NCBI RefSeq assembly: GCF_031979925.1
Contig: NZ_DALZFB010000011.1
Location: forward strand, 1 to 64,000
DNA length: 64,000 bases
Reading direction: 5' to 3'
Source: Pseudescherichia sp031979925
GTDB lineage: Bacteria > Pseudomonadota > Gammaproteobacteria > Enterobacterales > Enterobacteriaceae
The notes beneath the pieces were generated by a model that was not told the DNA's origin, ran no database searches, and was given only the letters and a program-made list of their open reading frames with translations. The stretch's first letter is position 1. Each line of letters starts with the position of its first letter. The translations under genes and the position numbers were made by a program. This document shows, piece by piece, positions 34,396 to 43,138 of the stretch.

Positions 34396-35046
34396 ATGTT
34401 TACTGGTATTGTACAGGGCACGGCAAAAGTCGTCTCCATTGATGAAAAACCCAACTTCCGCACCCATGTCGTTGCGCTGCCCGAGCCGATGCTGCCGGGG
34501 CTTGAGACCGGTGCCTCCGTTGCGCATAACGGCTGCTGCCTGACCGTTACCAGCATCAACGGCCCGCTGGTGAGCTTTGACCTGATGAAAGAGACGCTGC
34601 GTATTACTAACCTTGGCGAACTGAGCGTTGGCAGCGAGGTGAACGTTGAGCGTGCCGCGAAGTTCAGCGATGAAATTGGCGGCCATTTGATGTCGGGACA
34701 CATTATTACTACTGCCGAAGTCGTTAAGATTCTTGCGTCCGAAAATAACCGTCAAATCTGGTTTAAAGTTCAGGATGCGAGCCTGATGAAGTATATTCTT
34801 TATAAAGGGTATATCGGCGTGGATGGTATTAGCCTGACGGTAGGTGAGGTAACGCCGACGCGTTTCTGCGTACACCTGATCCCTGAAACGCTGGAGCGCA
34901 CCACGCTGGGCAGTAAAAAGCTCGGTCATAAGGTGAATATTGAGATCGACCCGCAAACCCAGGCCATCGTCGATACGGTAGAGCGCGTGCTGGCCAGCCG
35001 TGAAGCGGCGATGATTGCCGCCTCGGTGAGCGGCAGCGAAGAGTGA
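34396..35046 (+). CDS. ribE: RibE (RibC), riboflavin synthase alpha chain
   Basis: Riboflavin synthase dismutates two 6,7-dimethyl-8-ribityllumazine to riboflavin and a pyrimidine. The frame is open from 34201, but ATG 34396 gives the standard start MFTGIVQGTAKV after GGAG, and 216 residues, near the E. coli length. The protein is an internal repeat: the MFTGIVQ barrel at residues 1-97 and a second lumazine-binding barrel with GHIITTAEVV, then GVDGISLTV and a trimerising C-terminal helix. No FMN riboswitch is visible upstream. Confidence 0.96.
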   Translation: MFTGIVQGTAKVVSIDEKPNFRTHVVALPEPMLPGLETGASVAHNGCCLTVTSINGPLVSFDLMKETLRITNLGELSVGSEVNVERAAKFSDEIGGHLMSGHIITTAEVVKILASENNRQIWFKVQDASLMKYILYKGYIGVDGISLTVGEVTPTRFCVHLIPETLERTTLGSKKLGHKVNIEIDPQTQAIVDTVERVLASREAAMIAASVSGSEE

Positions 35047-35052
35047 TTAAAT

Positions 35053-35080
35053 CAAAAACCCCGGTTCGCCGGGGTTTTTG
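35053..35080. terminator. Bidirectional terminator between ribE and cfa
   Basis: A perfect 12-bp stem (CAAAAACCCCGG / CCGGGGTTTTTG) with a TTCG loop and T runs within the stem on both strands. Confidence 0.9.
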
Positions 35081-35090
35081 ATCGCATTCA

Positions 35091-36239
35091 TTAGCGTGCC
35101 ACCCGCAACCCGTTTTCTACGCCGCGGCTGAACATAACCTGCCAGAGCTGAATATCCCTTGCGCGGAACGCGCCGGCACAGGCGTTGAGATAGTAGCTGA
35201 ACATGCGCTTAAAGCGCTCAGAGTAGTTGTCGGCAATTTCTGGCCACGTGGCCATAAACCGCTCATGCCAGGCCATCAGCGTGGTATCGTAATCTGCACC
35301 AAAGTTATGCCAGTCCTCCATGATAAAATGGGGTTCGCTGGCATTAGCAATCTGGCGCACCGACGGCAGGCAGCCGTTTGGGAAGATATACTTATCAATC
35401 CACGGGTCAACGTTGTTATCGGTTATTTTCGAGCCGATAGTGTGGAGCAGGAACAGGCCCTCAGGCTTGAGGTTGCGATCGACCACTGCAAAATAGGTCG
35501 CGTAGTTTTTCGGGCCGACGTGCTCAAACATGCCAACGGAGACCACCCGGTCGAATTGATCGTTCAGATCGCGGTAGTCTTGCAGCAGGATAGTCACATC
35601 CAGGCCTTCGCAGCGCGCCTGGGCCATCTTTTGCTGCTCTGCTGAGATGGTTACGCCGGTAACGCTGACGCCATAGTTTTTAGCCATAAAGTAAGCCAGG
35701 CCACCCCAGCCGCAGCCGATGTCCAGCACGCGCATGCCGGGCTGCAACTGCAATTTTTCACAGATCAGCCGCAGTTTGGCCTGCTGCGCCTCCTCCAGCG
35801 TCTGCGCCTCTTTCCAGTAGGCGCAGGAGTACTGCATATAGGGATCGAGCATGCGGCTGAAGAGATCGTTACCGAGATCGTAGTGCTCTTTACCGACTAT
35901 CCAGGCACGCTTCTGGCTTTGCAGGTTGAACACCCGCGCTGCCGCAATGCGGAGGGTATCTTTGACGTGGCGCGGCATCTGGTTTTCCAGGCCAGCGCGG
36001 AGAACATTGCTAAAGAACATATCCAGCCGGTCACATTCCCACCAGCCGTCCATGTAGCTCTCGCCCAGCCCAAGCGAGCCTTCCTTTAGCACACGCTTAA
36101 AAAAACGGGGATTTTTAACCCGGATATCTGAGGGGGCGGTGCCGTTAATGCTGATGCCCGCGCGGCCTAACAGTTCGCTTGCGATACGGAACCAGTTATC
36201 GCTCTGTATGTTGACTTCTTCTATACACGATGAACTCAT
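35091..36239 (-). CDS. cfa: Cfa, cyclopropane fatty acyl phospholipid synthase
   Basis: Cfa methylenates cis double bonds of membrane phospholipid acyl chains with SAM, mainly in stationary phase and acid stress. It has 382 residues like E. coli. An N-terminal lipid-binding domain (about 1-100) is followed by the methyltransferase domain with HYDLGNDLF, the SAM motif VLDIGCGWGGLAYFMAKNYG and the catalytic-region VGMFEHVGPKNY. It is convergent with ribE. The 266-bp upstream region to punC holds the leader; in E. coli this leader is a target of the sRNA RydC, which I cannot verify here. Confidence 0.97.
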   Translation of the reverse strand: MSSSCIEEVNIQSDNWFRIASELLGRAGISINGTAPSDIRVKNPRFFKRVLKEGSLGLGESYMDGWWECDRLDMFFSNVLRAGLENQMPRHVKDTLRIAAARVFNLQSQKRAWIVGKEHYDLGNDLFSRMLDPYMQYSCAYWKEAQTLEEAQQAKLRLICEKLQLQPGMRVLDIGCGWGGLAYFMAKNYGVSVTGVTISAEQQKMAQARCEGLDVTILLQDYRDLNDQFDRVVSVGMFEHVGPKNYATYFAVVDRNLKPEGLFLLHTIGSKITDNNVDPWIDKYIFPNGCLPSVRQIANASEPHFIMEDWHNFGADYDTTLMAWHERFMATWPEIADNYSERFKRMFSYYLNACAGAFRARDIQLWQVMFSRGVENGLRVAR

Positions 36240-36505
36240 AGCTTCTCCATCACCCTATGTGATCAGAACCTTCAAACAGCGTAGACGCTTTTAATGGTTT
36301 GTGAGAAATCCCACGGAACGGGCCGTGAGCTTGATATCCGACGTAGAACAGAGGAAGGGAGATAGCCCTTGCCGAAAATGCCTTCCATGGGAGAACAGGC
36401 GCACTCCTGCGCCTGCGAAAACATCATATTCTTGTTAATAAAATTATCGAATTGATTATAGGCCGCAAAAATGAGTCATTCAACCTATTATGGTTAGCTA
36501 GCTAA

Positions 36506-37666
36506 TTATTTAGTTGCCTGTTTTTGCAGCCGATAGCCCAGTCCGGCAAGCAGGACGGTCAGCAGCATCACGCTGGTGGTGGTAAGCAGAGGCGTAGCGA
36601 TAAGCGTCGAGACCAGCAGGCTGGCGATAAAGCAGAGACCCAGCTGAAGGGTATTTTGCAGCGCTGCCGCGCGTCCCGCCGCCTGTGAGAACGGGCTTAG
36701 GGCCTGGGCAACCACAATCGGGTAGATCGCACCGTTGGCCATCGCCATGACGCAGAACGGGGCCAGCAGCAGCGTTAGCGAGACCTGTGGAATAAAGGCC
36801 ACCAGCCAGACGGTGACCACGCTCAGGGCGTAGAGGGCCAGAAGCCAGGGCAGCAGGCGCGCGCCCTGCCAGCGCTGTAGCGCCGCCCGGCAGCCGTAGC
36901 CGCCCACCAGAAAGGCCATCGTCTGCGGGACGTAGCTTAAGCCAATCGCAGTCGGACCATATCCCAGTGCACTAAGAATAAACGGCGAGCCGGTAAGCCA
37001 GGCGAAAAAGCTGGCCGAACAGGCGGCGTAGATCATCACATTCCCGCAATAAAGGCGGGAGCGCAGCAGCACTCCGAAGGTCACGGGATCGGTCTGCGGC
37101 TGGTGTTTCCTCGCCGGTTTTTTAAGGCGCAGCGCGGGAAGCATAAGCCCTAGCGTAATCACGAACAGCACCGCGAAGATGGTCTGCCAGTGAGAGTGGG
37201 CGAGGATCCAGCTGCCCAACAGGGGAGCGAGGGCAGGAGACAGCCCCACCAGCGGCATAACAGTAGCAAAAATACGGTTGACCCGCTGGGCCGGATAGTA
37301 GTCCGTGACCAGCGTCTGCCAGGTCACCGCTGCGGCACAGACCCCCACGGCCTGGACAAAGCGCAGCACCAGCAGCGTGGTGCCATCACGAACCCACAGC
37401 ATGCCGATGCAGCCGAAAGCAAACAGCCCCAGCCCGCAAAGCAGTATCGGCTTACGGCCAAAGCGATCCGAGAGCGGTCCCCATGCCAGCTGGGCGAGGG
37501 CGAAACCGGCCAGAAACAGGCTCAGGCTGGCGCTAACCGCTGATGCAGGCGTATTAAGATCCTGCTGAATGGCCGTAAACGCCGGCAGATACATATCCGT
37601 CGCCAGAAAGCCCAGCACGCTTAACCCTGCCAGCCAGACTAAAAATCCTTTACCAGGTACCATCAT
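36506..37666 (-). CDS. punC: PunC (YdhC), purine nucleoside transporter, Bcr/CflA MFS family
   Basis: A 12-helix inner-membrane major facilitator; E. coli PunC takes up purine nucleosides such as adenosine and is activated by PunR. The protein has 386 residues and shows the MFS motif GPLSDRFGRKPILL after helix 2 and the Bcr/CflA block VTDYYPAQRVNRIFATVMPLVGLSPALAPLLGSW across helix 5. It starts MMVPGKGFLVWLAGLS. It is divergent from punR with a 134-bp intergenic region, as in E. coli. The C-terminus is shorter than in E. coli YdhC. Confidence 0.93.
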   Translation of the reverse strand: MMVPGKGFLVWLAGLSVLGFLATDMYLPAFTAIQQDLNTPASAVSASLSLFLAGFALAQLAWGPLSDRFGRKPILLCGLGLFAFGCIGMLWVRDGTTLLVLRFVQAVGVCAAAVTWQTLVTDYYPAQRVNRIFATVMPLVGLSPALAPLLGSWILAHSHWQTIFAVLFVITLGLMLPALRLKKPARKHQPQTDPVTFGVLLRSRLYCGNVMIYAACSASFFAWLTGSPFILSALGYGPTAIGLSYVPQTMAFLVGGYGCRAALQRWQGARLLPWLLALYALSVVTVWLVAFIPQVSLTLLLAPFCVMAMANGAIYPIVVAQALSPFSQAAGRAAALQNTLQLGLCFIASLLVSTLIATPLLTTTSVMLLTVLLAGLGYRLQKQATK

Positions 37667-37800
37667 CTTTCCTTCTTCTTATCTTTTCACAATACAGGTG
37701 GAACAGCGCAGGTGACAAAGCCGCAAAGTGTAGGCAGTGCAATACCGGTTGTGAAACGGTAATATTTGCACATTGCATTCAAATTTTTTGCAGGCAGATT

Positions 37801-38712
37801 ATGTGGTCAGATTACTCTCTCGAAGTAGTAGATACCGTCGCCCGTACCGGTAGCTTTAGCGCCGCAGCCCAGGAGCTGCATCGGGTTCCCTCGGCGATTA
37901 GCTATACGGTACGCCAGCTGGAGGAGTGGCTAGCCGTACCGCTGTTCGAAAGACGTCACCGGGACGTGGTACTTACGCCAGCGGGGAGCTGGTTTTTGCA
38001 GGAGGGGCGCTCTGTCATCAAAAAAATGCAGGTTACCCGTCAGCAGTGCCAGCAGATTGCCAACGGCTGGCGTGGTCAGCTGGCCATCGCGGTGGATAAC
38101 ATTGTTCGACCCGAGCGCACCCGTCAGATGATTGTCGACTTCTATCGCCATTTCTCAGACGTTGAGCTGCTGGTGCAAAAAGAGGTGTTTAACGGCGTAT
38201 GGGATGCGCTGGCCGATGGCCGCGTGGAGCTGGCCATCGGAGCGACCCAGGCTATACCGGTGGGTGGGCGCTTTGCTTTCCGCGATATGGGGATGCTTAA
38301 CTGGCGCTGTGTCGTGGCTGCCCATCACCCGCTGGCGGATATGGATGGCCCGCTGAGCGATGACGTCCTGCGCGGTTGGCCATCGCTGGTATGGGAAGAT
38401 ACCTCCCGGCTGCTGCCCAAACGCATCACCTGGCTGCTGGATAACCAGCGGCGTATGGTCGTGCCGGACTGGACCTCTTCCGCCGAGTGCCTCACTGCCG
38501 GACTGTGCGTTGGTATGGTGCCAGGCCATTTTGCCAGGCCGTGGCTCGATCGCGGTGAGTGGGTGGAGCTACAGCTGGAGGAGCCGTTTCCGGACGCCGC
38601 CTGCTGCCTGACGTGGCAGCAGAACGATAACTCACCCGCGCTGGGCTGGCTACTGGACTATTTAGGGGATAGCGAAACGCTTAATCGAGAGTGGCTGCGG
38701 GAGCCAGAGTAG
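37801..38712 (+). CDS. punR: PunR (YdhB), LysR-type regulator of punC
   Basis: A 303-residue LysR-type regulator. The winged helix is at residues about 5-62 (SFSAAAQELHRVPSAISYTVRQLEEWL, then VPLFERRHR) and the effector domain follows. In E. coli, YdhB was renamed PunR because it activates punC for purine nucleoside uptake. The divergent position next to punC supports this name. The convergent purR gene starts 31 bp from its end. Confidence 0.93.
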   Translation: MWSDYSLEVVDTVARTGSFSAAAQELHRVPSAISYTVRQLEEWLAVPLFERRHRDVVLTPAGSWFLQEGRSVIKKMQVTRQQCQQIANGWRGQLAIAVDNIVRPERTRQMIVDFYRHFSDVELLVQKEVFNGVWDALADGRVELAIGATQAIPVGGRFAFRDMGMLNWRCVVAAHHPLADMDGPLSDDVLRGWPSLVWEDTSRLLPKRITWLLDNQRRMVVPDWTSSAECLTAGLCVGMVPGHFARPWLDRGEWVELQLEEPFPDAACCLTWQQNDNSPALGWLLDYLGDSETLNREWLREPE

Positions 38713-38743
38713 TCGGCTCCCGAAGTTTATCAACGTCAGACTA

Positions 38744-39769
38744 TTAACGACGGTAGTCGCGGAAGGGGCCGTCAGCCACCGAGCGGCGCTCGATCAGCCG
38801 GGGATGAACCTCAATCGACTGTGACTCTTCACGCTTGTTGACGATGCGGTCCATCAGCATAGTGAACGCCGTCTCCCCCAGCGAATCTTTAGGCTGGTGG
38901 ATGGTCGTCAGTGCAGGGGTGAAGAAGCGAGCATTACGCACGTTATCATACCCAATCAGCGAAACATCCTGCGGCACGCGCAGACCCATCTCGTCGACGG
39001 CGCAGAGCGCACCCATTGCCATTACATCGCCACCGCAGAACACGGCGGTAGGGCGGTGCGGCTGGGAGAGGATCTGCTGCATCGCACGGTAGCCGGATTC
39101 CGGTTCAAAGTCACCCTGCACAATCCAGTTCTCCGGCACGCTGATCAGCGCCTCTTCCATGGCTTTCATAAAGCCGGCCAGACGACCCGCGCCGGTGTTG
39201 CGCTCAAGGGGGCCAGGGATCACGCCGATCTCGCGATGGCCGCGCTCAACCAGATAGCGGCCCGCCATGTAACCGCCTTCAAAGGCATTATCGATCACCG
39301 AGTCGGTGAAGTCCGCTTTTGCTTCGCCCCAGTCCATGACGACCATAGGGATATGGCGATACTCTTCCAGCATGCTGAGCAGCGGGGCAGGATATTCAGA
39401 ACACATCACCAGCAGGCCGTCGACGCGCTTCTGTGCCATCATCGAGAGATAGGCACGCTGTTTTTCGAGGTTATTCCAGGCGTTGCCCAGGATCAGGGTA
39501 TAGCCCTTCTGGAAGCAGTTCTTCTCAACCGCCTCGATAATCTCAGCAAAATAGGGCGCTTCGCTGCTGGTCGCCAGCAGGCCAATCGATTTGGTATGGT
39601 TAACCTTCAGGCTACGGGCCACGGCGCTCGGGGAATAGTGCAGCTCTTTAATGGCTGCCCACACCGCATTACGCGTCTCTTCCGCCACGAAGCGGGTTTT
39701 GTTAATAACATGTGATACGGTTGTGGTGGAAACGTTTGCTCGTTTCGCTACGTCTTTTATAGTTGCCAT
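38744..39769 (-). CDS. purR: PurR, purine repressor (LacI/GalR family)
   Basis: PurR, with hypoxanthine or guanine as corepressor, represses purine and related biosynthesis genes. The 341 residues match E. coli. The LacI-type helix-turn-helix is at residues 2-22 (ATIKDVAKRANVSTTTVSHV), the hinge helix near 46-57 (SPSAVARSLKVNH), and the corepressor domain follows, with the sites near LLVMCSEYP and VIDNAFEGGYMAGRYL. Two PurR-box-like sites, one in the leader and one in the start of the gene, indicate autoregulation as in E. coli. Confidence 0.97.
   Translation of the reverse strand: MATIKDVAKRANVSTTTVSHVINKTRFVAEETRNAVWAAIKELHYSPSAVARSLKVNHTKSIGLLATSSEAPYFAEIIEAVEKNCFQKGYTLILGNAWNNLEKQRAYLSMMAQKRVDGLLVMCSEYPAPLLSMLEEYRHIPMVVMDWGEAKADFTDSVIDNAFEGGYMAGRYLVERGHREIGVIPGPLERNTGAGRLAGFMKAMEEALISVPENWIVQGDFEPESGYRAMQQILSQPHRPTAVFCGGDVMAMGALCAVDEMGLRVPQDVSLIGYDNVRNARFFTPALTTIHQPKDSLGETAFTMLMDRIVNKREESQSIEVHPRLIERRSVADGPFRDYRR
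39726..39741. promoter_or_regulatory. Second PurR-box-like site inside purR
   Basis: A 16-bp site centred on AAACGTTTGC matches 12 of 16 positions of the PurR consensus ACGCAAACGTTTGCGT. It lies in codons about 10-15 of purR. E. coli purR also has a second operator close to the start of the gene. Confidence 0.55.
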
Positions 39770-39813
39770 TCAATGTCACTCCAGACCACGACGTAAGCTC
39801 CTGAAAATAGTGT

Positions 39814-39829
39814 AGGTAAACGTTTGCCT
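39814..39829. promoter_or_regulatory. PurR operator in the purR leader
   Basis: AGGTAAACGTTTGCCT, a near-palindrome with the AAACGTTT core of the PUR box, about 45 bp upstream of the purR start. Confidence 0.8.
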
Positions 39830-40066
39830 CTGCTCAGCCTGCACGCAACTTTTGGGGATGCGATTCGCCGGGAAAACGACACGGAACGTCAGGAGGGGTC
39901 TATGGCCGGTACGCGAATAAATTTAGCGTGGAATTTTGTCTTATCTTGATGAAAAGGGGAAGCGTTAAAACGCATATCATCTCAAATCAAAGAAGATTTT
40001 TGCCTATAAATGTGTAAAAATGAGCTGGCTCACTTTTTGTGGGGTAATAAGAATGGAGAGAGATTG

Positions 40067-40156
40067 ATGAGTGCAGATCTGAAGTTTTCCCTGATGACTA
40101 CCGTTGTCGTGCTGGGCCTGATTGTTGCTGGTGCACTGACCGCTGCGTTAAATTGA
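40067..40156 (+). CDS. cydH: CydH (YnhF/CydY), small subunit of cytochrome bd-I oxidase
   Basis: A 29-residue single-helix membrane protein, MSADLKFSLMTTVVVLGLIV followed by AGALTAALN, nearly identical to E. coli YnhF. Structures of E. coli cytochrome bd-I identified YnhF as its fourth subunit, CydH (also CydY), which sits beside CydA and covers an oxygen-entry site. The ribosome site GGAGAG lies 6-7 bp before ATG. It is between purR and ydhP, as in E. coli, and too short for usual gene calls. A palindrome AGGGAGAGCGCTCTCCCT follows at 40168-40185. Confidence 0.93.
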   Translation: MSADLKFSLMTTVVVLGLIVAGALTAALN

Positions 40157-40167
40157 TTTGGCGTGAG

Positions 40168-40185
40168 GGAGAGCGCTCTCCCTCT
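40168..40185 (+). terminator. Palindrome after cydH (possible terminator)
   Basis: AGGGAGAGCGCTCTCCCT can form a 7-8 bp stem. No T run follows, so its function as a terminator is uncertain. Confidence 0.4.
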
Positions 40186-40341
40186 GCTCTCCGCCCGCTA
40201 TTTTCGCACTCGCGAATTGTTATCAAAATGGCAATAAACTTTTGTTAGATTGATAACTTCTGTTTTTTTGTGATAAATGTCATGCTTTTGGCTTCTGTGA
40301 CGGTGTCGCCTGTTCGACACGGCAATTCTGGAGTCAAAAAA

Positions 40342-41508
40342 ATGAAAATCAACTTTCCCCTGCTGGCCCTGGCGATCGGGGCATTTGGCATTGGGACCAC
40401 CGAATTCTCTCCGATGGGTCTGCTGCCGACTATCGCCCGAGGGGTAGATGTCTCTATACCGGCAGCGGGAATGCTCATTAGCGCCTATGCCATTGGCGTC
40501 ATGGTGGGTGCGCCGCTGATGACGCTGCTGCTTTCTCATCGTGCTCGCCGCAGCGCGCTGATCTTCCTGATGGCGATCTTTACCCTGGGTAATGTGCTGT
40601 CAGCTATCTCCCCAGACTACACCACCCTGATGCTGTCGCGTATTATCACCAGCCTTAACCACGGCGCATTCTTTGGTCTTGGTTCGGTGGTCGCGGCAAG
40701 CGTAGTACCGAAAGAGAAGCAGGCCAGCGCGGTAGCCACCATGTTCATGGGGCTGACCATCGCTAACATCGGCGGTGTACCGGCGGCGACCTGGTTGGGT
40801 GAAACCATCGGCTGGCGGATGTCGTTTCTTGCCACGGCGGGCCTTGGTGTGATCTCAATCCTGAGCCTCTTCTTCTCCCTGCCGAAAGGCAGCGCCGGGG
40901 AGCGTCCAGAGGTGCGTAAAGAGCTGGCTGTGCTGGTGCGTCCGCAGGTGCTGTCGGCGCTGCTGACTACCGTGCTGGGAGCAGGGGCAATGTTTACCCT
41001 CTATACCTATATTGCGCCAGTGCTGCATGAGATTACTCATGCTACGCCGCTGTTTGTTACCGCGATGCTGGTGCTGATAGGCGTTGGCTTCTCCATCGGT
41101 AATTACCTGGGCGGTAGGCTGGCGGATCGCTCCGTAAGCGGTACCCTGAAGGGCTTTTTCCTGCTGCTGATCGTGATTATGCTGGCGATCCCGCTTCTGG
41201 CGCGTAACGAGCTGGGCGCGGCGGTGAGCATGGTCATCTGGGGAGCCGCGACCTTTGCCGTGGTGCCGCCGCTACAGATGCGAGTGATGCGCGTAGCCCA
41301 TGAGGCACCAGGCCTGTCGTCATCCGTTAATATCGGTGCGTTTAATCTCGGTAACGCGCTGGGCGCAGCCGCGGGTGGGGTAGTGATCTCCAGCGGGCTA
41401 GGGTACAGCGTTGTTCCGGTGACCGGGGCGCTGATTGCAGTTCTGGCGCTGCTGCTGGTGCTGATTTCAGGGCGTGGCCAGGCCGAACGGGAATACGCGG
41501 TCGAGTAA
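40342..41508 (+). CDS. ydhP: YdhP, MFS transporter (arabinose/chloramphenicol efflux-like)
   Basis: A 388-residue, 12-helix major facilitator of the inner membrane. The frame is open to 40270, but ATG 40342 (protein MKINFPLLALAIGAFGIGTT) follows GGAGTCAAAAAA and fits E. coli YdhP. The N-terminal GTTEFSPMGLLPTIARGVDVS and the helix-2/3 loop HRARRSAL are typical of the AraJ/YdhP drug:H+ antiporter-1 group. The substrate is not established. It is convergent with mepH. Confidence 0.9.
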   Translation: MKINFPLLALAIGAFGIGTTEFSPMGLLPTIARGVDVSIPAAGMLISAYAIGVMVGAPLMTLLLSHRARRSALIFLMAIFTLGNVLSAISPDYTTLMLSRIITSLNHGAFFGLGSVVAASVVPKEKQASAVATMFMGLTIANIGGVPAATWLGETIGWRMSFLATAGLGVISILSLFFSLPKGSAGERPEVRKELAVLVRPQVLSALLTTVLGAGAMFTLYTYIAPVLHEITHATPLFVTAMLVLIGVGFSIGNYLGGRLADRSVSGTLKGFFLLLIVIMLAIPLLARNELGAAVSMVIWGAATFAVVPPLQMRVMRVAHEAPGLSSSVNIGAFNLGNALGAAAGGVVISSGLGYSVVPVTGALIAVLALLLVLISGRGQAEREYAVE

Positions 41509-41516
41509 CACTGAAG

Positions 41517-41545
41517 AAAAGCCCCGCCACGGCTGGCGGGGCTCT
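41517..41545 (-). terminator. mepH terminator
   Basis: GCCCCGCCA / TGGCGGGGC stem with a CGGC loop; four T follow on the minus strand. It lies between the convergent ydhP and mepH ends. Confidence 0.75.
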
Positions 41546-41548
41546 GCA

Positions 41549-42394
41549 TTAACGAAGAGTTTTAGAGGTCATCACCCGGCGCGCGCCCACATAGTGGCGC
41601 TGCCAGTAATCTTCGCTCAGGGAGGTGATCTGAATATCCTGGCCGCTGCGCGGAGACTGAATGAATTTACCGTTACCGACGTAGACGCCGACGTGATCGG
41701 CGGTGCCCCGGCCTTGGGTACGGAAGAAGACCAGATCGCCGCTCTGCAACTCACCGGTATTTACCGGAGAAGCATCGCGCAGGTGATACATCTCATTGGC
41801 CGTCCGTGGAATGCGGAACTTAACTAAATCTTTATAAGCATAATAGACCAGACCGCTGCAATCGAAGCCGGTACGCGGGGAGGAGCCACCCCAGCGATAG
41901 GGCTTGCCGATCTGATCCATCAATTTATTCATTGCTGTCTTCTGGGCTTTTTGCACCCGGGCCTTATGCAGATCCGCCAGCGTCTCCGGTTGGCCCTCTT
42001 TTGCTTTTACGCAGCGCGCTTTATGGCCTTTACGCACGGTGCACTTTTGCGCCATAGCGACGGAAGCCGTTTTATCTGGGCTGTTTTTCGTGCGGCGGGA
42101 GGCGACTTTGCTGGCTTTCGCGCTGTTAGACGCGCGTTTGGTGCTGGAGGAGGCGGTTTTAACGGTGCTAGCCTTTGTGCTGCTTTTTTTCGTTGTGTTC
42201 TTTGCAGTGCCACTGCTTTTCTTTGATGTCTTTTGATGAGTGCTTTTACTCTTTCGCTCTGATGTTTTTGCCAAATGCGTTTTTTGCACGGCAGAGGGCC
42301 GCGCCTGTTCGGACGCCCCGGCCAGCGGCGTGAACGTCAGCGAGGCAAAAACTAAAGCACAGAGCGTGATCGAGATTTTATTTATCCGCGCCAC
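41549..42394 (-). CDS. mepH: MepH (YdhO), NlpC/P60 peptidoglycan DD-endopeptidase
   Basis: MepH cleaves D-Ala-mDAP cross-links and supports peptidoglycan growth with MepS and MepM. I start at GTG 42394 (VARINKISITLCAL), matching E. coli, rather than ATG 42418; AGGGG lies upstream. Residues 1-27 are a signal peptide. Residues about 30-140 are a low-complexity Lys/Ser/Thr-rich linker. The NlpC/P60 domain holds GFDCSGLVYYAY with the catalytic cysteine, and TADHVGVYVGNGKF with the catalytic histidine. Length 281 residues. Confidence 0.94.
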   Translation of the reverse strand: MARINKISITLCALVFASLTFTPLAGASEQARPSAVQKTHLAKTSERKSKSTHQKTSKKSSGTAKNTTKKSSTKASTVKTASSSTKRASNSAKASKVASRRTKNSPDKTASVAMAQKCTVRKGHKARCVKAKEGQPETLADLHKARVQKAQKTAMNKLMDQIGKPYRWGGSSPRTGFDCSGLVYYAYKDLVKFRIPRTANEMYHLRDASPVNTGELQSGDLVFFRTQGRGTADHVGVYVGNGKFIQSPRSGQDIQITSLSEDYWQRHYVGARRVMTSKTLR

Positions 42395-42728
42395 TGAGCA
42401 ATCCCCTGAGTGAGTCAAGTAACGAATACGACATGCGTGTGATTTACAAAACTCGTCGATTCTAAAGCATAAAATGCCAAAAGGTTAATAAACTTTTTGC
42501 ATCACAGCTCTGTTTCGTTAGCAAGCGCAAAAAAAAGCACCATTTATCCATTTTTAATGCTCACGAGATAACCAGTTGTGAAGCCAAAACGCTAAGCAGC
42601 ACAATTTTTACGGCAACTTTACCCTTCAGGCGATAAACTAACGGTTGGTGAACAAAATGTTATTTTACCCGCTGGTGTGAAAAGCTAGAATGTCACATCA
42701 CGCCGTAAGAAGTTAAGGAAGCAAGACA
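42395..42728. other. Non-coding divergent region between mepH and grxD (334 bp)
   Basis: It holds the promoters of the divergent genes mepH and grxD. It is AT-rich, with A tracts near 42530. No gene or clear operator could be supported. Confidence 0.6.
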
Positions 42729-43076
42729 ATGAGCACAACCGTAGAGAAAATTCAGCAGCAGATCGCTGAAAACCCGATCCTTCTGTATATGAAAGGCTCC
42801 CCTAAGCTGCCAAGCTGCGGCTTCTCCGCCCAGGCGGTACAGGCGCTCTCCGCCTGTGGTGAGCGTTTTGCCTATGTTGATATCCTGCAGAATCCGGATA
42901 TCCGCGCCGAGCTGCCAAAATATGCTAACTGGCCGACCTTCCCGCAGCTGTGGGTAGATGGTGAACTGGTTGGCGGTTGCGATATCATCATCGAGATGTA
43001 CCAGCGCGGCGAGCTGCAGTCCCTGATCAAAGAGACGGCGGCGAAGTACAAAACGGAAGAGCCTGACGCAGAGTAA
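42729..43076 (+). CDS. grxD: GrxD (YdhD), monothiol glutaredoxin 4
   Basis: A 115-residue monothiol glutaredoxin that binds a [2Fe-2S] cluster as a dimer with glutathione and partners BolA proteins in Fe-S delivery. The active site is PSCGFSAQA with CGFS at residues 30-33. WPTFPQLWVDG and GGCDIIIEMYQ are the conserved glutathione-binding blocks. The Fe-S role links it to the suf operon in this window. AAGGAAGCAAGAC precedes ATG. Confidence 0.97.
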   Translation: MSTTVEKIQQQIAENPILLYMKGSPKLPSCGFSAQAVQALSACGERFAYVDILQNPDIRAELPKYANWPTFPQLWVDGELVGGCDIIIEMYQRGELQSLIKETAAKYKTEEPDAE

Positions 43077-43091
43077 GCGTTGCGCGCCGTA

Positions 43092-43127
43092 TAAAAAAAG
43101 CCGCTCAATCGAGCGGCTTTTTTGTTT
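43092..43127. terminator. Bidirectional terminator between grxD and rnt
   Basis: GCCGCTC / GAGCGGC stem with a short AAT/C loop, T6 on the plus strand and T7 on the minus strand. Confidence 0.9.
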
Positions 43128-43138
43128 TACGCGCGGCG

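Noticed and set aside
38897..39715. 272-residue open frame opposite purR
   Set aside because: Shadow of purR with no initiation signal.
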